Shown in pieces: positions 60,454 to 64,000 of a DNA stretch of 64,000 bases. The translations under genes were made by a program, and so were the position numbers. The notes under the pieces were generated by a model. That model was not told where the DNA came from and searched no databases. It was given only the letters and a program-made list of their open reading frames with translations. Position 1 is the first letter of the stretch. Each line of letters opens with the position of its first letter. The DNA comes from Paraburkholderia eburnea (GTDB lineage Bacteria > Pseudomonadota > Gammaproteobacteria > Burkholderiales > Burkholderiaceae), in NCBI RefSeq assembly GCF_002917095.1, contig NZ_PQGA01000017.1:62001-126000 (forward strand), in the 5' to 3' direction.

Positions 60454-61044
60454 CTATGCATCGTTGTTTGCCGCCAGGCGGGCGGCGTCGGGGGCGTGCC
60501 GAATGTCCGCGTTGTGCGCCTGGATCGTGCGCTCGCGCACGATCCGCACGACTTCGCCTTCGGCGCGCCATGTGTGGCAGGTATCCAGCAGGGGCAGCGA
60601 CGACCCTTCGCCGGTGCGCGTGCCCATGACGGTCTGGAACGCCACGGTAGCCATCGGTCCCAGCAGTTCCGTGAGATGCGTGCAGCCGCGCGTGCCGCCC
60701 ACCCTCGCGCGGACTTCCCTCGTGAAGCCTTCGCCGATCCGGATACCGACCAGTTTGTCGTAGGCCTCGTTGATTTCCGTGCAGTAGGGTGCCGGGGCCG
60801 CCCCGGTGCGCGCGCACGCGGCGCGGATCACGAGGCCGGCGTCCACGGTGATCGTGAGCCACATATCGTGCAGCGCGTCGCCCGCCGGCAGCACCTTTAA
60901 CAATAGTTGCGAGCGTTGACCTTTCGTGTCTGTCATACGGGCTTCGATGTCGTAGAGACCGTCTTCGCGCACATAGCCGGTGCAGACAATCTGACGCGTA
61001 TGGGCGAGCCGCCGCGGTGCGCTTGCAGTGGGATATCCGGACAT
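60454..61044 (-). CDS. DUF2889 domain protein
   Basis: A 196-residue cytoplasmic protein. RQIVCTGYVREDGLYDIEAR, MWLTITVDAGLVIRAACART and TRGCTHLTELLGPMATVAFQ (with the Cys-Thr-His triple) are the DUF2889 pattern. I know this family as companions of aromatic or steroid degradation gene sets; the function is unknown. It is divergent from the porin gene and read towards the regulator. The promoter contains the shared 17-bp motif 90 bp upstream. Confidence 0.8.
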   Translation of the reverse strand: MSGYPTASAPRRLAHTRQIVCTGYVREDGLYDIEARMTDTKGQRSQLLLKVLPAGDALHDMWLTITVDAGLVIRAACARTGAAPAPYCTEINEAYDKLVGIRIGEGFTREVRARVGGTRGCTHLTELLGPMATVAFQTVMGTRTGEGSSLPLLDTCHTWRAEGEVVRIVRERTIQAHNADIRHAPDAARLAANNDA

Positions 61045-61133
61045 GGTGTCTTGCTCCTGAATACGGTGACGCGCCTTGTGGTTCGATCAGCGGCTCGATC
61101 GTCCGATAGTGTCGGGCGAGCGGGATATTGTCC

Positions 61134-61150
61134 CCACCCGCACCGGGTAG
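61134..61150 (-). promoter_or_regulatory. 17-bp motif copy 2 (DUF2889)
   Basis: Minus strand CTACCCGGTGCGGGTGG, 90 bp before the DUF2889 ATG. One mismatch to copy 1. Confidence 0.65.
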
Positions 61151-61250
61151 TCGGCGACCCACGCCCGTTGCCGCCCGTCGCTGTCGGCACGCGCAACAGC
61201 CGTCAAACCTCGCCGCACACGCGTCTCGAATATGTCGGGTATTCCCGTCC

Positions 61251-61267
61251 CCACTCCGTTCGGGTAG
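61251..61267 (+). promoter_or_regulatory. 17-bp motif copy 3 (porin)
   Basis: Plus strand CCACTCCGTTCGGGTAG, 113 bp before the porin ATG. 13 of 17 positions match copy 1, including the whole GTTCGGGT core. Confidence 0.55.
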
Positions 61268-61379
61268 TTGAGCCTTCCGCAAGGGCTGCAACACTGCGCC
61301 GCAAGTGCTGTGCAACGCGGGACGCGTTCCCCATTCGCAGCATCTGGCCGATGCGGGCAAACAACAACAGGAGACATGC

Positions 61380-62495
61380 ATGCGGTTGATCAGGCAGAGC
61401 ATTTGCGGGGCAGCGGCGGCGTTGATGGCCGCTAGCGCGGCGGCGCAGTCCAGCGTCACGCTTTACGGCGTGGCCGATGTGTTTTTCCAGTATCTCGATA
61501 ATGGAGGCAACCATTCGTACTCGATGCGTAGCGGGGGCAATACGGGGTCGATGGTCGGCCTGAAGGGCAGCGAAGACCTTGGCAACGGGCTGAAGGCCGC
61601 ATTCGACGTCGAAAGTGGGTTCAACATCAACAATGGCGCTTTGTTCGCCGACACGACGGCGCTCTTCTACCGGCAGGCATGGGTTGGCCTGAATCACGAA
61701 AAGTACGGCTCACTGACGTTTGGCCGCCAGTACCAGCCGACCTTCTGGATCGTCTACCCGACCGATCCTTTCCGAGGTAACGAAGTGCTGTCGCCGCTTT
61801 CAGCGGGCGTGCTGGCTGTCGATCGCAATACGCTCGCCACGCAAGCCGTCACGGGCCGTACGAGCAATTCGGTCCTCTATAAATCGCCGAATATGGGCGG
61901 GTTCCAGCTCTATGCGATGTATGGTTTTGCGGCCACCGTGACCCAGCCGGTGCCGGAGCAATCGGGAAATACGCTCGACCTCGGACTGTCGTACTCGGGT
62001 TACGGGCTCTACGCGGGCCTGGCGTACCAGTTCCAGCACCCCGGCACGGAAACGGTCCCCGGGCTGCCTGCCGCGCTCAACCTGGTGGACACCGAACATT
62101 ACACGGGCGCAATCGGCTATCGCATCGGCATCGTCAACCTGCAGTTCAACTACGGGTATAACCGGCCGCACGACGCGTCGGCACACTCGCTCGCCGCGCT
62201 GCTGGGCGCCGCCAGGTCCAACAGCCTGATGGAATTCGGCGCGACGATTCAGGCGACGCCGGCCGACGCAATCATGATCGCCGGCTTCGAGCGCAACGTG
62301 CGAGGCGTGCACGACAACACGCCGGGCGTGCAGATCGGCGCCGATCACAGCCTGTCCAAGCGCACCTCGCTCTACATGCGGGCCGGTTATATGAAGAACA
62401 ACGGCTCGGCGACGATGAGCTGGCCCGGGGTTTCCGTGTCTGGCCCCGGCACGAAGCAGGTGCTGGCCGTCGTCGGTATGACGCACCGTTTCTGA
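61380..62495 (+). CDS. Outer-membrane porin of the degradation cluster
   Basis: A 371-residue porin with signal peptide MRLIRQSICGAAAALMAASA (cleavage before QSSVTLYG). SSVTLYGVADVFFQYLDNGG, GNGLKAAFDVESGFNINNGA and the final MTHRF are family marks. It differs from the porin at 31692 and may serve uptake of the aromatic or amphipathic acid used by the CoA-ligase operon, given its shared promoter motif. ATG 61380 is preferred over 61376, which is out of frame. Confidence 0.92.
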   Translation: MRLIRQSICGAAAALMAASAAAQSSVTLYGVADVFFQYLDNGGNHSYSMRSGGNTGSMVGLKGSEDLGNGLKAAFDVESGFNINNGALFADTTALFYRQAWVGLNHEKYGSLTFGRQYQPTFWIVYPTDPFRGNEVLSPLSAGVLAVDRNTLATQAVTGRTSNSVLYKSPNMGGFQLYAMYGFAATVTQPVPEQSGNTLDLGLSYSGYGLYAGLAYQFQHPGTETVPGLPAALNLVDTEHYTGAIGYRIGIVNLQFNYGYNRPHDASAHSLAALLGAARSNSLMEFGATIQATPADAIMIAGFERNVRGVHDNTPGVQIGADHSLSKRTSLYMRAGYMKNNGSATMSWPGVSVSGPGTKQVLAVVGMTHRF

Positions 62496-62556
62496 TTACG
62501 AGGCGCTGGCGCTGTCCGGCCAGCGCATCACACATAACGATCAGGGAGAATTCCCC

Positions 62557-62907
62557 ATGAAAATCGCAAGAACCGGCCAGGTTATTTTATTTGGTCTGCT
62601 GATGAATTTCGCAATTGGCGCGCATGCGCAGAACGATGTTTCATCGTCGCCTACGCCGATGGCAAGCTCCGGCGCTGCGACGTCGTCAAAGGCAGCCGAC
62701 CGCGCGCTGCGCCGCCGCGTGCTCACCGCGCTAGGCAAGGCGAAGGGACTGCGCGCGACCGGTATCACCGTTCGTGCGCATGACGGCGCCGTGCTGCTCG
62801 AAGGCTGGGTGCCCGAGCAGGCCCAGATCGGCCTGGCTTCGCAGGTTGCCGAGGGGGTGCAGGGTGTGACCTCGGTGAAAAATACGCTGACGCTTTCGAC
62901 GTTCTGA
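62557..62907 (+). CDS. BON-domain periplasmic protein
   Basis: A 116-residue protein with a signal peptide (hydrophobic QVILFGLLMNFAIGAHA, cleavage before QND) and one BON domain: RRRVLTALGKAKGLRATGIT, VRAHDGAVLLEGWVPEQAQI and VKNTLTLSTF. Such domains bind membranes or phospholipid and stabilise envelopes. GGGAGA is upstream of the ATG. It lies between the porin and etfB; a link to either is not clear. Confidence 0.87.
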   Translation: MKIARTGQVILFGLLMNFAIGAHAQNDVSSSPTPMASSGAATSSKAADRALRRRVLTALGKAKGLRATGITVRAHDGAVLLEGWVPEQAQIGLASQVAEGVQGVTSVKNTLTLSTF

Positions 62908-62963
62908 CGCGGCTTGCGCAGCGTCGGGGTTAAAGCGTCAACCAACGAATCAAGGGGACGAAA

Positions 62964-63713
62964 TTGAAAGTCATGGTTGCAGTGAAGCGCGTGGTGGACG
63001 CGAACGTGAAGGTCGGCGTCAGGTCTGACGGCACGGGCGTCGACATCGCCAATGTGAAGATGTCGATAAATCCGTTCGACGAAATCGCTGTGGAAGAAGC
63101 GGTGCGATTGAAAGACGCGGGCGTGGCTAGCGAGGTCATCGCGGTTTCTTGCGGTGTTTCGCAGAGCCAGGAAACGCTGCGCACGGCGCTGGCGATCGGC
63201 GCCGATCGCGCGATCCTGATCGAGTCGAACGAAGACCTCCAGCCGCTGGCTGTCGCCAAGCTGCTCAAGGCGCTGGTCGACAAGGAACAGCCTTCGCTGA
63301 TCATCCTGGGCAAGCAGGCCATCGACGACGATTCGAACCAGACTGGCCAGATGCTCGCCGCGCTGGCGGATCTGCCGCAAGCGACCTTCGCTTCTAAAAT
63401 CACGGTCGCCGACGGCAAGGCTACGGTCGCGCGTGAAGTCGATGGCGGCGCGGAAACGCTCTCGCTGACGCTGCCCGCGGTGGTGACGACGGACCTGCGC
63501 CTGAACGAGCCGCGCTACGTCACGCTGCCGAACATCATGAAGGCGAAAAAGAAGCCGCTGGAAACGATCAAGCCCGAAGATCTCGGTGTGGACGTCACGC
63601 CGCGTCTGAAGACGCTCAAGGTTGTCGAGCCGCCGAAGCGCTCGGCAGGCGTGAAGGTCGCCGACGTGAAGACGCTGGTCGAGAAGCTGAAGACCGAAGC
63701 CAAGGTGCTGTAA
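62964..63713 (+). CDS. etfB: Electron transfer flavoprotein subunit beta
   Basis: A 249-residue EtfB. It starts with a TTG: the ribosome-binding site AAGGGGACG precedes TTG AAA GTC ATG, and the family N-terminus MKVMVAVKRVVDANVKVGVR requires this start rather than the later ATG. INPFDEIAVEEAVRLKDAG and IDDDSNQTGQMLAALADLPQ are AMP-binding and interface regions. With EtfA it takes electrons from acyl-CoA dehydrogenases, such as the one in this window, to the quinone pool. etfA follows 14 bases later. Confidence 0.95.
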   Translation: MKVMVAVKRVVDANVKVGVRSDGTGVDIANVKMSINPFDEIAVEEAVRLKDAGVASEVIAVSCGVSQSQETLRTALAIGADRAILIESNEDLQPLAVAKLLKALVDKEQPSLIILGKQAIDDDSNQTGQMLAALADLPQATFASKITVADGKATVAREVDGGAETLSLTLPAVVTTDLRLNEPRYVTLPNIMKAKKKPLETIKPEDLGVDVTPRLKTLKVVEPPKRSAGVKVADVKTLVEKLKTEAKVL

Positions 63714-63727
63714 GGAGCGATGGAAAA

Positions 63728-64000
63728 ATGACGAATCTGGTGAATCTGGTAATCGCTGAACACGACAATCAGTCGATCAAGGCGGCAACGCTGAACACGG
63801 TGGCAGCGGCGCTGAAGATCGGCGGCGACGTGCACGTGCTGGTCGCGGGTCACAACGCGCAGGCTGCGGCTGATGCGGCCGCGAAGATCGCGGGCGTGTC
63901 GAAGGTGCTGCTCGCCGACGCGCCGCAACTCGCGCAAGGTCTGGCCGAGAACGTCGAAGCGACGGTTCTGGGCATCGCGAAAAACTACTCGCACATCCTC
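63728..64000 (+). CDS. etfA: Electron transfer flavoprotein subunit alpha (partial)
   Basis: The frame starts at ATG 63728 (MTNLVNLVIAEHDNQSIKAA) and is open to the window edge. The N-terminal domain pattern VAAALKIGGDVHVLVAGHNA and AGVSKVLLADAPQLAQGLAE is that of EtfA; the FAD-binding C-terminal domain lies beyond the window. Confidence 0.93.
   Translation, partial: MTNLVNLVIAEHDNQSIKAATLNTVAAALKIGGDVHVLVAGHNAQAAADAAAKIAGVSKVLLADAPQLAQGLAENVEATVLGIAKNYSHIL

Larger units (their letters stand above)
61045..61379. other. Divergent promoter region with two motif copies
   Basis: 335 bases without a gene between DUF2889 and the porin. It contains the 17-bp motif twice, once for each direction (61134-61150 minus, 61251-61267 plus). 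The rest shows no obvious gene. Confidence 0.6.

Noticed and set aside
1..64000. tRNA, rRNA, CRISPR arrays, complete insertion sequences, phage integrases
   Set aside because: I looked for cloverleaf-like segments, regular direct repeats, terminal inverted repeats with transposase frames and integrase motifs and found none.

Overview
The window is high-GC, densely coded DNA with no RNA genes and no CRISPR array that I could see. Gene content points to a Burkholderiaceae beta-proteobacterium, most like Paraburkholderia or Caballeronia: two Burkholderia-type trimeric porins, an H-NS-family protein with a TWSGRGR core, a DUF3331 protein, many LysR/LuxR/TetR regulators beside small catabolic operons, a phosphocholine-specific phospholipase C and type VI secretion (T6SS) genes. 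Genus is an inference from gene content only.

Layout. 1-9300: end of an AspT/YidE-type transporter, a D-lactate-dehydrogenase-like enzyme, small membrane and 44-aa proteins, an orphan dipeptide-type binding protein, then a LuxR regulator, an APC permease and a DmpA-type aminopeptidase that look like one amide/peptide-use unit, and an exported alpha/beta hydrolase. 9330-24160: an auxiliary T6SS island (vgrG, a peptidoglycan-hydrolase effector, its probable immunity gene, PAAR, an unknown membrane protein, tssM-like, tssF, tssJ) without sheath, tube or ClpV genes. It is bounded on the left by the C-terminal end of an SDR gene on the minus strand and on the right by the C-terminal end of a LysR gene on the plus strand, so it appears to have replaced the middle of an old divergent SDR/LysR pair.

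24200-31700: an exported thioredoxin-like protein, a GSU2403-type nucleotidyltransferase preceded by two matching palindromes, TehA, the formaldehyde operon frmR-frmA with two tandem FrmR-type operators, and a complete copper-binding RiPP (bufferin-type) operon with a promoter that fits the SigF ECF pattern. 31700-41200: porin, phospholipase C, a small lipoprotein, a phosphodiesterase/LamG fusion, a LysR regulator, a cydB remnant, an unclassified membrane protein and an H-NS-family gene. 41200-51200: an acetoacetate-decarboxylase-like plus ThDP-enzyme operon with a divergent LysR gene, a frameshifted diguanylate cyclase, an old yellow enzyme with HxlR, an SDR/TetR pair sharing an operator, a GST-kappa-like isomerase and a CoA-transferase.

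51200-64000: a six-gene CoA-dependent side-chain degradation operon (feruloyl-CoA-synthase-like ligase, acyl-CoA dehydrogenase, thiolase, two MaoC proteins, SDR), a large MalT-like LuxR regulator, a DUF2889 protein, a porin, a BON protein and etfBA. Three promoters here (ligase operon, DUF2889, porin) each carry one copy of a 17-bp motif in the same orientation, which ties them into one probable regulon of the neighbouring LuxR protein.
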